Both the position numbers and the translations under genes were made by a program. From Mycobacterium sp. DL592 (GTDB lineage Bacteria > Actinomycetota > Actinomycetes > Mycobacteriales > Mycobacteriaceae): DNA of 64,000 nt. How positions within the stretch are numbered: position 1 is the stretch's first letter; every line of letters begins with the position of its first letter. Positions 47,749 through 58,900 of the stretch are shown here, in pieces. The stretch covers positions 4,720,527 to 4,784,526 of the forward strand of contig NZ_CP050192.1 in the NCBI RefSeq assembly GCF_011694515.1, written 5' to 3'. The notes beneath the pieces were generated by a model. That model searched no databases and was not told the DNA's origin. It saw nothing but the letters and a program-made list of their open reading frames with translations.

Positions 47749-49479
47749 ATGTCGAATGTCTCACTCTTGTCGGTGTTGCGTGAGCGGGCGAGTTCGACTC
47801 CGGACGACGTCGCGTTCACGTTCACCGATTACGACCAGGACGCCGACGGTATCGCTGACCGCGTCACGTGGGGGCAACTCTACCGGCGCACCGTCAACGT
47901 GGCCGAGGAGCTCGGCAGGCACGGCTCTCCCGGCGACCGGGCGCTGATCATCGCTCCGCAGGGGTTGCCTTACGTCGTCGGGTTTCTGGGCGCGATGTGG
48001 GCCGGTTTCATCGCGGTTCCGCTGTCGGTGCCAGTGGCGGGTTCCCACGACGAACGCGTGAGCGCCGTGGTGACTGATACCTCGCCCGCCGTGGTGCTGA
48101 CGACCGCCGCGGTGGCCGATATCGCCGCGCAGTACGTCGACGACGGCGCAGCCGTGATCGCCGTGATCGCCGTGGACATGCTCGACCTGGACGCCCATCA
48201 GCCATTGGGCGCCCCGGTCACTGCCGGGCCGGACGTCGCCTACCTGCAGTACACCTCGGGCTCGACCCGGCTGCCCGCGGGCGTGATGATTTCGCATCGC
48301 AATGTGTGTGCCAACTTCGAGCAGCTGATGGCCGAATACATGCCTCACCACGGCGGGGAGTTCCCGCCGGGGACAACGCTGGTCTCGTGGCTGCCGTTCT
48401 ACCACGACATGGGGCTGATACTCGGGATCGCTGCGCCGATCCTCAGCGGACACCCGGCCGACCTGATGAGCCCGTTGGCGTTCCTGTCCCGCCCGGCGCG
48501 ATGGCTGGAGACCATGGCCCGCCAGCCCAGGGCGTGGTCGGGTGCGCCCAACTTCGCCTTCGATCTCACCGCACGCCGCACCACCGATGAGGAGCTGCAG
48601 TACCTCGACTTCAGCGGTGTCGTCGGGGTGATCAACGGCGCTGAACGGATTCACCCCGAGACGTTGTCCCGCTTCAACAAACGCCTGGCGCCCAACGGGT
48701 TTCGCCCCGAGATGATCGTGCCGTCGTATGGCCTGGCCGAAGCGACGGTGTTCGTCGCCAGCGGTGGCGCAGAGCGGGCGCCCGAAACCGTCGAGTTCGA
48801 CGCCAACCGGCTGAGCCAGAACACGGCGGTGCGCAAACCCGGTGGGACTGAACTGCTGCGTTACCAGATCCCGCGCTCACCATTGCTACGCATCGTCGAC
48901 TCCGAGACCTGCCGGCTGTGCGCGGACGGCACCGTCGGGGAGATCTGGGTCCACGGCGACAACGTCTCCGCCGGCTACTGGCGCAAGCCCGAGCAGACCG
49001 GGTCAGCATTCGGTGCGCATGTGGTCGATGCACCCGACGGGCTCGACCTTCCCACCGAGGGCTGGCTGCGCACCGGCGACCAGGGCTTCATCTCCGACGG
49101 GGAACTGTTCGTGGTCGGCCGTATCAAGGACATGCTGATCGTGCGCGGACGTAACCACTACTCCGACGACATCGAGGCGACGGTACAGCGGATAACCCGC
49201 GGGCGGGTGGCCGCCATCGCCGTGGCCGACGAAGACACCGAGAAACTGGTCACCATCGTGGAACTCAAGAAGACCGGCGATTCCGATACGCTCACCACGG
49301 TGAAAAACGATGTCATCGCGGCGATCTCGCGCGTCCACGGTCTGCAGGTCTCCGACATCGTGCTCGTGGAAGCCGGGGCCTTACCCACCACCACCAGTGG
49401 CAAGGTTCGACGTGCTGCCAGTGCCGAGCAGTACCGGCAAGGTCAATTCGTGCGGTTGGACGTGTCACCGACCAGCTGA
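47749..49479 (+). CDS. fadD23: Fatty-acyl-AMP ligase (FAAL)
   Basis: 576-aa acyl-adenylating enzyme of the FAAL type. The phosphate loop is LQYTSGSTRLPAGVMISHRN at about 164-183; SWLPFYHDMGLI is a FAAL signature; YGLAEATVFV, LRTGDQGFI and GRIKDMLIVRGRNHY are the later ANL motifs. FAALs load fatty acids as acyl-AMP onto a PKS acyl carrier rather than CoA. In the trehalose polyphleate locus of M. smegmatis the equivalent is called FadD23; the symbol here follows that context, since FAAL paralogues are hard to separate by motif. Coupled to the GAP gene by a one-base stop-start overlap. Confidence 0.85.
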   Translation: MSNVSLLSVLRERASSTPDDVAFTFTDYDQDADGIADRVTWGQLYRRTVNVAEELGRHGSPGDRALIIAPQGLPYVVGFLGAMWAGFIAVPLSVPVAGSHDERVSAVVTDTSPAVVLTTAAVADIAAQYVDDGAAVIAVIAVDMLDLDAHQPLGAPVTAGPDVAYLQYTSGSTRLPAGVMISHRNVCANFEQLMAEYMPHHGGEFPPGTTLVSWLPFYHDMGLILGIAAPILSGHPADLMSPLAFLSRPARWLETMARQPRAWSGAPNFAFDLTARRTTDEELQYLDFSGVVGVINGAERIHPETLSRFNKRLAPNGFRPEMIVPSYGLAEATVFVASGGAERAPETVEFDANRLSQNTAVRKPGGTELLRYQIPRSPLLRIVDSETCRLCADGTVGEIWVHGDNVSAGYWRKPEQTGSAFGAHVVDAPDGLDLPTEGWLRTGDQGFISDGELFVVGRIKDMLIVRGRNHYSDDIEATVQRITRGRVAAIAVADEDTEKLVTIVELKKTGDSDTLTTVKNDVIAAISRVHGLQVSDIVLVEAGALPTTTSGKVRRAASAEQYRQGQFVRLDVSPTS

Positions 49480-50126
49480 TGTGGTTCACCCTGCTGGTGA
49501 TGGCCGCCGCCGTCAGTGTGGAGCCGTTCCGCGTCGGGATGACCGTGCTGATGCTCAATCGGCCGCGACCGGTCCTGCAGCTCACCGCGTTTCTGTTCGG
49601 CGGATTCCTGATGGGTCTGACCGTCGGTGCCGTCGTGGTTTTCGCGCTCGGGGCCCATATCACCGCGCGCTCTGACGTCACCCTGCCGATGGTGCAGATC
49701 GCCATCGGAGCACTGGCACTGCTGGCGTCGCTGGCCCTGGCGGTCACCAGGGGCCGGGAACGACCGCCACCGGACTGGCTGCGCCGGGCGCTCACCAGGC
49801 CGTCGCTGGTGTGGGCCGGGGTCGCCGGTCTCGGGATCGCCCTGCCCTCGGTCGACTACCTGGCGGCGCTGGCCGTCATCGCCGCCGCGGACGTCACCTC
49901 GACGACCCGGGTGGCCGCACTGGTGATGTTCAACGTGGTGGCTTTCGCCCTGGTGGAGTTGCCGCTGCTGGCCTATCTGGTCGCCCCGCAGCGCACCTAC
50001 GCCGCGACCACCGCCGTACATCGCTGGATTCGGGCCAGAAGCCGTCGTGAAGTCGCAGCGCTGCTGGCGGTGATCGGAGCCGTTCTGCTCATCGCGGGGC
50101 TGGCCCCGGGGCTGGCTTCGGTGTGA
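49479..50126 (+). CDS. GAP family membrane protein
   Basis: 215-aa integral membrane protein with about six spans, of the GAP/Sap family (glycopeptidolipid or peptidoglycolipid addressing proteins). The start LLVMAAAVSVEPFRVGMTVL and FGGFLMGLTVGAVVVFALG are typical, and LGIALPSVDYLAALAVIAA contains the family's conserved PSVDYL. Such proteins help surface lipids reach the outer layers. The ATG shares one base with the FAAL stop. It converges on the PE-PPE gene, with 1 base between stops. Confidence 0.83.
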   Translation: MWFTLLVMAAAVSVEPFRVGMTVLMLNRPRPVLQLTAFLFGGFLMGLTVGAVVVFALGAHITARSDVTLPMVQIAIGALALLASLALAVTRGRERPPPDWLRRALTRPSLVWAGVAGLGIALPSVDYLAALAVIAAADVTSTTRVAALVMFNVVAFALVELPLLAYLVAPQRTYAATTAVHRWIRARSRREVAALLAVIGAVLLIAGLAPGLASV

Positions 50127-50127
50127 C

Positions 50128-51240
50128 TCAACGTGGGCTGTGTGACAGCACGTACTGCAGACCGGCCATCAACTGCGACACCGGGTCGGCGCCACCGCCG
50201 AATGCGGCCTGGGTTGCCGGCGCCGTGACGGCGGCCGGATCGTAGCCACGGACCGGGTCCACCTCGATCGGCGCCGTCGCCGGATCGTCGTTACGTGAGT
50301 AGCCGGAATCCACCATGGGTTTGAGCACGCCGTCGAGCCGGTTCAGGGTCGGTTCATCGACACCTAGGTACTTGAACGGCAGCACCAGCGGCAGGTGTTG
50401 TTCCGGTATCAGGTACGTCGTCGTCGTCGCTCCCCTGGAGTTCACCGTGGTCCGGATGTTCTGGGGCGGGACCATGCTCGGGTTGGTGAACGCGACCGCG
50501 GTGTGGCCGGTGGCCAGCCCCACGACCGCGTTGAGCAGCGACATCCAATTGTCTTGCCGGTCCGGCCAATCCGCGATGCTGTCGTAGGCCGAGACGAAAC
50601 GGTAGGAGTTGTACTGGCTGTCCACCTGCGGCGGCATCCGGTAGTCCAGGGCCGGCACGACACTGCCCACCGGAAAGTTCTGCGCCAGGAATCCCGCACC
50701 GAAGGCGTGCGGCGCGACGGGATCACCGTAGGTGGCGAAGGACAACTGGTCCGGCGGCGGCGCGTTCGGATCCGTGGCCAACCGGTTCTGCACGGCGTTG
50801 AGCACCATCGCACCCTCGGACAGCCCGATCGCCGTGCCAGGACCGCCCTCCTGAATCGCACGGATGACGTTGCCCTCGCCCTCGTCGACCGATTCGCCGA
50901 TGCTCGGCCCGTCGACACCCAGACCGGGAAAGCTCTTGTCGAGCCGACCGATCCCGGGGAAGAGGCGTTCCAGCACGTGGCCCTGCACCTGCCCGGCGGG
51001 ATAGTCGACGATCTGCCGATCCAGACCCGGGAACCAGTCCGCGCCGGTGCGGCGGATGTACTCGTCGTAGGGGATTCCCAGAACGTGAGCGCCGCCAAGG
51101 GCGTAGCCACGGCCCGCGGTGCCCCGCTGGGCCGTCGCGTTGTCCGGCGAGATATCCGGCGACGGCTGGTCTGCGGTGGCGACACCTCCGGTGGCACCGA
51201 GCGTCATGAGCACCGTTACCGCCGCGAGTAGTTTTCTCAC
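50128..51240 (-). CDS. Secreted PE-PPE-domain acyltransferase/hydrolase
   Basis: 370-aa exported serine hydrolase with a PE-PPE alpha/beta-hydrolase domain. The signal peptide is about residues 1-24 ([19 protein letters not shown], cleavage near ATA-D). The nucleophile elbow is GLSEG with Ser141; [11 protein letters not shown] and [10 protein letters not shown] probably carry the remaining catalytic region. Homologues (Chp-type, Rv1184c-like; the PE protein of the polyphleate locus) transfer acyl chains between trehalose esters outside the membrane. The GTG start overlaps the mmpL stop by 4 bases. Confidence 0.86.
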   Translation of the reverse strand: MRKLLAAVTVLMTLGATGGVATADQPSPDISPDNATAQRGTAGRGYALGGAHVLGIPYDEYIRRTGADWFPGLDRQIVDYPAGQVQGHVLERLFPGIGRLDKSFPGLGVDGPSIGESVDEGEGNVIRAIQEGGPGTAIGLSEGAMVLNAVQNRLATDPNAPPPDQLSFATYGDPVAPHAFGAGFLAQNFPVGSVVPALDYRMPPQVDSQYNSYRFVSAYDSIADWPDRQDNWMSLLNAVVGLATGHTAVAFTNPSMVPPQNIRTTVNSRGATTTTYLIPEQHLPLVLPFKYLGVDEPTLNRLDGVLKPMVDSGYSRNDDPATAPIEVDPVRGYDPAAVTAPATQAAFGGGADPVSQLMAGLQYVLSHSPR

Positions 51241-54215
51241 GCGCTACTACTCCCCTGCCGGATGGATCGAGACGGCCACCAGTTCGCCTTTCCGACCAGA
51301 GTAGCGATGGCGGGCACGGTGATGGTCCTGACCAGGAATGTGTCCAGCAGGATTCCGGCGCCGATCACGAAGCCGCCCTGGACGACCGTCCCGATGCTGG
51401 AGAACAGCAGACCGCACATCGAGGCCGCGAAGATCAAGCCGGCGGCGGTGATGACACCGCCGGTCGAGGACAGCGTCCGGACGATGCCGTACCGGGTGGA
51501 GCCGTGGGACCCGTCGCGTAATCGCGAGGCGAACAGCAGGTTGTAGTCGGCGCCCACCGCGACCAGCACCACGAACGCCAGCGGCGGCACCGTCCAGTGC
51601 AGCTGCTGGTGCAGCAGCACCTGGAACACCAGGACGCCCAGACCCAGCGCCGCGAAGTACGACAGCACCACCGTGCCGACCAGATACAGCGGAGCGATGA
51701 CCGCGCGCAGCAACGTCATCAGGATCAGCAGCACGATGATGACGGTCATGGCGATGATGAACCGGATGTCGCCGTGGTAGTAGTCGCGGGTGTCGCGCAG
51801 CGCGGCGGGGTAGCCGCCCATCGATATCGTGGCGTCGGCCAGCATTGTGTTGGGCTGTGCGCCTTTTGCGGTGTCGGCGATGGTCGACACCTGATCCATC
51901 GCCGCGGCGCTGAACGGATCGAGTTTGGTGAGCACCAGGTAGCGCGCCGCGTGTCCGTCCGGTGAGATGAACACCTTGGTGGCCGTCTTGAAATCGGGCA
52001 GCCCGAGTACCTCGGGCGGAATGTTGAAGCCCGCCATCGCCGGGCTGGCCGCGTTCTGCTTCATTGACAGCAGGAACGCCGCGGCCTGGTCGAGTCCGCT
52101 GCGCATGAGCTTGATCTGGTCGACGACCTCGTCGACGCCGTTGGCCACCTCACGGCTGCCGCTTGCCGCCTGATCGGCACTCTTGCGTAGCTTGCCGGTG
52201 CCGGCCTGGGCACCGGCAGGCGTATCCAGGCCCATGGTGTGCATGATCTTGGTCAGCCGGTCGAAGGCGCCGTTGAGTTGTTCCAGCGCCGCACTGAGCG
52301 ACTGCTTGTCCTGCATGGACTGCAATTGACCTGCCAGAGCATTGATCTCGTCGATGGTGCCGTCGTTGCGGGCGTCGACGAGGGCCTGGAAGTGACCGCG
52401 CGTTTCGGCGCACGACGGGTCGAGGTCGCAGACCGCGTTGCCGTGCAACGCAACGAGCACCGGGCCGACCCAGGCGAACATGTCGCGGGCCGCGGTGAAA
52501 CTCACCCCCATCGCGTTGCCGAGCCGATTGACCGCGTTGACCAGTTTGGCTGCGACCTCGACGTTCTGAACCAGTTTGTCGCCGCCGTACTGACCCTTGA
52601 TGGAGGCGAACGCGTCCACCATGGCCTGGATGCTCGTGGCTATCTGACTGACCTGTCCGCGCACATCGCCCAGGTTGGTGGCCAGGGTGTCTGCCCCGTT
52701 GGCCAACCGATTCAGATCGGCCATGTTGTCGCCGATGACCGCCGCACCCGTGCTCAGCCGATCGCCGACCAGACCCGCCTGATAGGTGGCCCGGAACTCC
52801 TTCGGCACCGAGCCCAGCGGCCGGGTGATCCCGCTGACCATCGCGATGTCGGGAAGCTGACTGATGCGGCTGGCCATCTGTTCGAGGTCGGCCAGCGCCT
52901 GCGGGGTGCGAAGGTCCTGCGGTGACCGCACCAGAACGTACGACGGAATCAACTGGTTGATGTCGAAGTGCCGATCCAGCGCGGCGTAGCCGACCGAGCT
53001 CGGCGCAGCGGGCGCCACCGCCTTACGGTCGTCGTAGTTATACCTGGCCAACAACACCGAGCTAGCCAGCAGAAGCAGTACCAGCATGCTGGTCACCAGA
53101 TGGGCCAGCGGCCGCCGCACGATACGAATCCCCGACCGTCGCCACCAGCGCGCGGTGAGCTCCCTGCGCGGCGTTATCCACCCGCGCGGCCCGGCCAGGA
53201 CGATGATCGCCGGCAGCAGCGTCACCGCCGCCAGGTACGCCACCGCGACACCGATGGCCGAGGCCACACCGACCGTGGAGAACACCCCCATCCTGGCGAA
53301 GCTGATCCCCAGGAACGTGACACCGATCGTGGCGGCCGATGCGGTGATGACCTTGCCCACCGAGCCCAATGCCCGACGGACCGCGTGGTCGGAGCTGTCC
53401 CCCTGCCGCAGGAAATCGTGATAGCGGCTGATCAGGAAGACGGCATAATCCGTTCCGGCACCGGCGATTATCGCGCTGAGCAGAATGATCGCCTGGTTCG
53501 ACACCCCCAGGCCGGTCCACTCGGACACCCCGGCGACCGCCGCCTGCGCGATCACCAGCGATGTCCCGATCCCGATCAGCGGCAGCAGCATGGTGATGGG
53601 GTTGCGGTAGACGATCAGCAGGACCAGCAGCACCAGGACACCGATGGCGATCTCGATCGGCAGCCGGTCGTTCTGGCCGGCAACCGTGAGGTCGGCGACC
53701 GTGGCCGCCGGCCCCGTCAGGTGGACCTCCAGCGGACTGCCCGCCGTGCTCGTCTTGACGATGTCGGCCACCCGCTTGTAGGCGGCATAGGACTGCGGGG
53801 TCCCCAGTGCGCCGGACAGCCCGACCGGCACCACCCAGGACTTGTTGTCCTTGCTCGTCAAAACCGAACGCAGCGCCGGTGTTCCGACGAATTCCTGCAC
53901 CATCACGACGTCATGCGGGTCGTCACGCAGCGCACTGACCAACCTGCGGTAGGTGGCTTCGTGGCTCTGATCAAGACCTCGCTCGGCGGTCAGCACCACC
54001 AGGAGAAGATCGTCGCCGCCAGGCTCTTGGAACGCCTCGGTCATCTGCCGGGCGGCGATGCTCGAGGGTGCATCGGCGGGCAGCATCGATAGGGGATGCT
54101 TCGTCGCCATGTCGTTCAGGCTGGGAAACGACAGCGGCAGGACAATTGCCAGCGCGGCCCAGAATCCGATCACCGCCCAGGGCCAGCGCACCACGGAATC
54201 GGCTAGTCGTCGCAC
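51237..54215 (-). CDS. mmpL10: MmpL10-like glycolipid transporter
   Basis: 992-aa RND transporter. Proton-relay pairs are GAGTDYAVF (Asp256) and VGADYNLLF in the C-terminal half. There are two large periplasmic domains (about 30-180 and 420-760); the second contains a paired Cys segment ([12 protein letters not shown]). There is no MmpS partner, unlike the pump at 39150. Its position between papA and the PE-PPE gene is that of MmpL10, which exports diacyltrehalose intermediates. GAGAGGG precedes the GTG at 54215; it lies 30 bases downstream of papA in one operon. Confidence 0.88.
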   Translation of the reverse strand: MRRLADSVVRWPWAVIGFWAALAIVLPLSFPSLNDMATKHPLSMLPADAPSSIAARQMTEAFQEPGGDDLLLVVLTAERGLDQSHEATYRRLVSALRDDPHDVVMVQEFVGTPALRSVLTSKDNKSWVVPVGLSGALGTPQSYAAYKRVADIVKTSTAGSPLEVHLTGPAATVADLTVAGQNDRLPIEIAIGVLVLLVLLIVYRNPITMLLPLIGIGTSLVIAQAAVAGVSEWTGLGVSNQAIILLSAIIAGAGTDYAVFLISRYHDFLRQGDSSDHAVRRALGSVGKVITASAATIGVTFLGISFARMGVFSTVGVASAIGVAVAYLAAVTLLPAIIVLAGPRGWITPRRELTARWWRRSGIRIVRRPLAHLVTSMLVLLLLASSVLLARYNYDDRKAVAPAAPSSVGYAALDRHFDINQLIPSYVLVRSPQDLRTPQALADLEQMASRISQLPDIAMVSGITRPLGSVPKEFRATYQAGLVGDRLSTGAAVIGDNMADLNRLANGADTLATNLGDVRGQVSQIATSIQAMVDAFASIKGQYGGDKLVQNVEVAAKLVNAVNRLGNAMGVSFTAARDMFAWVGPVLVALHGNAVCDLDPSCAETRGHFQALVDARNDGTIDEINALAGQLQSMQDKQSLSAALEQLNGAFDRLTKIMHTMGLDTPAGAQAGTGKLRKSADQAASGSREVANGVDEVVDQIKLMRSGLDQAAAFLLSMKQNAASPAMAGFNIPPEVLGLPDFKTATKVFISPDGHAARYLVLTKLDPFSAAAMDQVSTIADTAKGAQPNTMLADATISMGGYPAALRDTRDYYHGDIRFIIAMTVIIVLLILMTLLRAVIAPLYLVGTVVLSYFAALGLGVLVFQVLLHQQLHWTVPPLAFVVLVAVGADYNLLFASRLRDGSHGSTRYGIVRTLSSTGGVITAAGLIFAASMCGLLFSSIGTVVQGGFVIGAGILLDTFLVRTITVPAIATLVGKANWWPSRSIRQGSSSA

Positions 54216-54245
54216 GACACCCTCTCGACCACCGTCACCGCAACA

Positions 54246-55670
54246 TCACCACTGGCCGCTGTCAGCCACCCGCACGCATACCGACTTCATCGCCGCGATG
54301 TAGCGCGCAACAGATTTCTGCGCAATCGGATTGTCCGGAAACATCACCGCCATCGCGGTGCCGCCGTCATACCGGAAGATATAGATCGTCAGCTGAAACG
54401 AAAACCGGCCATCGGCATAAATACCGATGTTGTTCGAATACCCCATGTCCGCTGCTGCGAGAACGGCATTCATCGGAGCGGCGTTGCCGTGCAGAAAGTT
54501 CGACACCGGGAAGTTCGGGTGCGGCTTGTCGAGCCAGTCGGCCAATTCCAGGACCCGGTAATAGGGCACCCTGGCCAGTTTCAGACCGGAATCGAACGAC
54601 GTCTGCGCCGCCCATGCGGCTTCACTGAAAGACGCTGCAGCAATCGGAACAGTGATCGGAACCAGGCCGGTGAACCAGCCCTGGGTCATGAAATTGTCCG
54701 ACGTTCGGCGGGTATCTCTGGGGGTGAGCCCGAAATAGGTAGCGGCCCCGGTCAACTCATGCTCGACCATCGCCGTGCAGGCGAACAGACCACCGACGAA
54801 GCGCACGCCGGCGGCCGAGCACGCGGCTTCGAATCGCGCGCTCTGGTCGGGGTCGAGCAACATCTCGCCGACCATATCGGCGACCGTCGGTTCCGACGGA
54901 TCACCCAGCGGCAGCGGGAACTCCGGCAACGTGCCGCCGTTTTGCTCGGCGAATTCGATCCACTCGCGGACCTCGGGTGAATCCACCGTGAGTTCCGCAT
55001 TGCGTTCGTGCTCATGGCAACAGAAGTCGTCGAAACTGCCCGCCTCGGGCAGCGGCATTTCCTGACCCGTACTGATCAACGACGAGTACATGCCGTGAGC
55101 TTCGAGCATGGTGATCCCGATCAGCGCCGCATCCCCGTGAACGTGATCGATGCTGGCGTAGAAATCGAAATGCTCCGCGCTCTGCACGATTCCGAAGCTG
55201 AAGCAGCCCCACTCCAACGGACTCGGGATATCGACGATGTGTTTGCGGGCTTCCGCGACGTTCATCTCACCGTAGTTGTGCGCCGCGAATTCAATATCCG
55301 ACGGATCGGTTATCGAGCGCCTCACCACGTCGCCACTACCGGAGTACTGGAACCAGCTCCGGTAGGTGTCGTGGCGGCGAATGTAGGAGTTGATCGCCCG
55401 GCTCATCGCCTCGATATCGCATTGACCAGGGACTTCGCACGTCGCGATGATCTGCCGTGAATAGTCCAGCCCGGCGGCCGCCTGGTTGTAGACGCCGCGG
55501 ATGTGCTGGCTCTGCATGTAGCTGACCGGTACTGAGCTGACCGGCGCCTGCCTGGCCTTCTCGATGGCCGCCTCGGTCGGGTGCCAGGAGATCACCTCTC
55601 CGGGCCGTGGGTCCCAATCGTCGATGGTGCCGATCGTGATCTTGCCGATCTGCAACAGGTCCTCCCGCAT
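54246..55670 (-). CDS. papA3: Polyketide-associated acyltransferase PapA (PapA3-like)
   Basis: 474-aa condensation-domain-fold acyltransferase. The catalytic motif appears as DHVHGDA, with His176 and Asp180 in the HxxxD pattern. TIDDWDPRPGEVISWHPTEA at the N-terminus and NNIGIYADGRFSFQLTIY near the end are characteristic of PapA1/2/3-type trehalose acyltransferases. It would acylate trehalose at the 2- and 3-positions using fatty acyl-CoA or PKS-bound polyketide. The ATG at 55670 was chosen because the frame further upstream lacks family sequence. Divergent from the PKS. Confidence 0.88.
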   Translation of the reverse strand: MREDLLQIGKITIGTIDDWDPRPGEVISWHPTEAAIEKARQAPVSSVPVSYMQSQHIRGVYNQAAAGLDYSRQIIATCEVPGQCDIEAMSRAINSYIRRHDTYRSWFQYSGSGDVVRRSITDPSDIEFAAHNYGEMNVAEARKHIVDIPSPLEWGCFSFGIVQSAEHFDFYASIDHVHGDAALIGITMLEAHGMYSSLISTGQEMPLPEAGSFDDFCCHEHERNAELTVDSPEVREWIEFAEQNGGTLPEFPLPLGDPSEPTVADMVGEMLLDPDQSARFEAACSAAGVRFVGGLFACTAMVEHELTGAATYFGLTPRDTRRTSDNFMTQGWFTGLVPITVPIAAASFSEAAWAAQTSFDSGLKLARVPYYRVLELADWLDKPHPNFPVSNFLHGNAAPMNAVLAAADMGYSNNIGIYADGRFSFQLTIYIFRYDGGTAMAVMFPDNPIAQKSVARYIAAMKSVCVRVADSGQW

Positions 55671-55968
55671 CACTACAACCCCGAACGCAGCCTGTGCGCA
55701 CGACACCCGAACCAGCCCCGGAGGGCCGCAAGCAAGGACCATAGTCGCACCGCACCTGAATCGCTCCGATCCGAGACGACGCCCAGCTGTGAATCGCATT
55801 TGGATGGAGACCCGCATGGCAACCCGCGTGCAATACTGACCCACGCGTAAAGCGGCAGGACGTCGTTGGGGAGGATTGCGGGCGCCGTCGCGGTTGACAC
55901 CAGAGTCCTCCCCGTCCTCGTCCTGGCGCCTGGCGCCGACATCTGAGCGATGCGGAGAGACACAACCT
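55671..55968. promoter_or_regulatory. Divergent papA/pks intergenic region
   Basis: 298 bases with no convincing gene, containing the promoters of the papA-mmpL-PE operon and the PKS gene. I see no IdeR, CRP-like or strong palindromic site. GGAGAG at 55953-55960 is a plausible ribosome site for the PKS ATG at 55969. Confidence 0.5.
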
Positions 55969-58900
55969 ATGGGCAATGCCGACGACCCGACGCCCCAGGC
56001 GCCCCGTTTCGCGATCATCGGATACGCGGCGCGCCTTCCCGGGGCAGCGGACGCCGACGAGTTCTGGGATGTCCTGCGCAATGGCCGCGACGCGATATCT
56101 CAGGTTCCGGCCGACCGTTGGGACTCCGAGGAGTTCTTCGACTCGGACCCGTCGACGCCCGGGAAGGTGGTGACCCGGCGGGCCGGTTTCCTCGCCGACG
56201 CCACCGGATTCGACGCGCCGTTCTTCGGGGTGTCGACCCGCGAGGCCAACCTGATGGATCCGCAGCACCGGATGCTGCTGGAAACCGCCTGGCACGCGGT
56301 CGAGCATTCCGGAACCGCACCAACGACATTGGCCAACACCAGAACAGGCGTTTTCGTCGGCCAATCCACCCATGACTACCTGACCATGGCGTCCGCGGAC
56401 CTGGACTATCCGGAGATCGAAGCCTATATGGCGATCGGAACGTCGGCGGCCGCCGGCGCCGGGCGGATCAGCTACCGGCTCGGCCTCCAGGGACCCGCGA
56501 TCACCGTCGACACCGCCTGCAGCTCCTCGCTGGTCGCCATCCACCAGGCCTGCCAGGCGTTGCGGCTCGGCGAGTGCGACCTCGCCCTGGCCGGCGGCGT
56601 CAACGTCCTGCTCAGCCCGGCCACCATGATCACGTTCTCCCAGTCCCGGATGCTGGCGCCAGACGGGCGCTGCAAGACCTTCGACGCGGCGGCCGACGGC
56701 TACGTACGCGGCGAGGGGTGCGGTGTCATCGTCATCAAGCGCCTTGCCGACGCGGTGCGCGACGGTGACCACATCCGCGCCGTGATCCGCGGCAGTGCCG
56801 TCAACCAGGACGGCGCATCAGGCGGATTGACGGTGCCCAACGGGGTTGCCCAGCAACGGGTCATCACCGAAGCGCTGCAACGCGCGGGCCTGACTGCGCG
56901 CGATGTCGACTATCTGGAGGCGCACGGCACCGGTACCTCGCTGGGCGATCCCATCGAGGTCCAGGCCGCCGCTGCCGTACTCGGAACCGGGCGCGACGCG
57001 CACGAACCGCTGCTGATCGGGTCGGCGAAGACCAACATCGGGCACCTGGAGGCCGCCGCGGGCGTCGCGGGCGTCCTCAAGGTCGTGCTCTCCCTCGAAC
57101 ACCAGGAACTGCCGAAACATCTCAACTTCCAGAATCCGTCCCCGCACATTCCGTGGGACCGCATTCCGGTGCGAGTCGTCGACGAGGCCGTCACCTGGCA
57201 GCGGGGCCCGCGACCGCGGATCGCCGGTATCAGTTCGTTTGGGTTCACGGGTACCAACGCGCACGTCATCCTCGAGGAGGCACCGCTGCCGGCGCCGGCG
57301 GTGGCCTCGGCCGAACCGGTAGACGACCGGCGGTTCAGCCTGCTCACGCTCAGCGCGCGCACCCCTGCCGCACTGGTGCACACCGCCCAGGACTACCGAA
57401 GCTGGCTCGCCGAGCATCCGGAGGCCACGCTGGCCGACCTGTGCCTGACCACGGGTACCGGCCGCGCGCACTTCGAGCACCGGGCCGCCCTGGTCGTGAA
57501 CTCCGTCGAATCGGCCCGGGAGTTGCTCGGCGCGCTGGCCGACGACCTACCGGCCCAGGGCCTGGTCCGTGGCCAGAGCTCCGCCCCACCCAAGACCGCA
57601 TGGCTGTTTCCCGGACAGGGCAGCCAATACACCGGTATGGCCCGCGAACTGTTCGAGACAGAGCCGGTCTTCGCCGACACCCTGAATCGTTGCGCGCAAG
57701 CGGTTTCCGATGTCCTCGACAAGCCGCTGCTGGATCTCATCTTCGATGCCGACGGTGCCGAGACGCTCAAGCAGACCCGGCACGCCCAACCCGCCATCTT
57801 CGCGGTGGAAATGGGCCTGGCCCGGCTCTGGCAATCGTGGGGCTTCGCACCAGACGTGGTGCTGGGGCACAGCGTCGGTCAGTACTCCGCGGCCTGTGTC
57901 GCAGGAGTATTCAGCCTCGAGGACGGCGCCCGTCTGTTGGCCGAACGGGGCCGGCTGTTCGCCGACCTGGCCGCCGGTGGGCAGATGTGCGCCATCTTCG
58001 CCGACGCCGACCGGGTCGAACGGATCACCGATGAATTCCCGAGCCTGTCGGTGGCCGCCTACAACGGCGCGAACACGGTGCTGTCCGGTCCTGGATCCGA
58101 CCTGGAGCAGGCGGTCGCCCAGCTGTCCGACGAGGGCGCCCGCTGCGACTGGCTCGACACCAGCCACGCCTTCCACTCGGCGCTGCTGGACCCGGCACTG
58201 GACGCGTTCGAGGCCGTCGCGAGCGGCTTCGAATTCGCTCCACCGCAACGGATTCTGTTGTGCAACCGGACCGGTGCCGCACTGGGCCGAACGGCTAGAC
58301 TCGACGGCCCCTACTGGCGCCGCCATGCGCGCCAGCCGGTCCAGTTCGCCAAGTGTGTGGCCACCCTGGCCGAACTCGGCTGCACCATGCTGCTGGAAGT
58401 GGGTCCTCAGCCGGTGCTAACCGCCACTGCACTGCGGGCCTGGCCGGACCCGGCCAACATGCCGAAAGCGGTTGCGTCGCTTCGCCGAAACACCGCCGAC
58501 CACCGCCAAATCACCGACGCGCTGGCACAGGCCTACGTCGCCGGGCACCTGCCCGACTTCGGTGCACTGGCGGTGCAGCCGGCCCGCCGGCTCGACTTGC
58601 CGCCCTATCCCTTCCAGCACCGGCGCTACTGGTTCCGTCAGACAGAGGGCGTGCACCGACGGCAGGCCAACAGCGACACCGCCGAGCGCACCGAGGTGGT
58701 CCAGCTTCTCGAAGAGGGCCGGATCGAGGAACTCGCCGCGCTCCTCGACAGCACGGGCGACCAGCGAGCCGCCGTCGATTCGCTGACATTGCTTGCCGCC
58801 CAGCACAATCAGCAACGCGATGCCCTATCGATTGCGGACATCAGCTACGAGGTTCGCTGGCAGAAGTTCACCGGCGCACCGGCCTCGGGCGCTGCGGCCG

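Noticed and set aside
55707-55969. Upstream extension of papA through the intergenic region
   Set aside because: The added residues are Arg/Gly-rich with no PapA similarity; the family N-terminus begins at the ATG at 55670.
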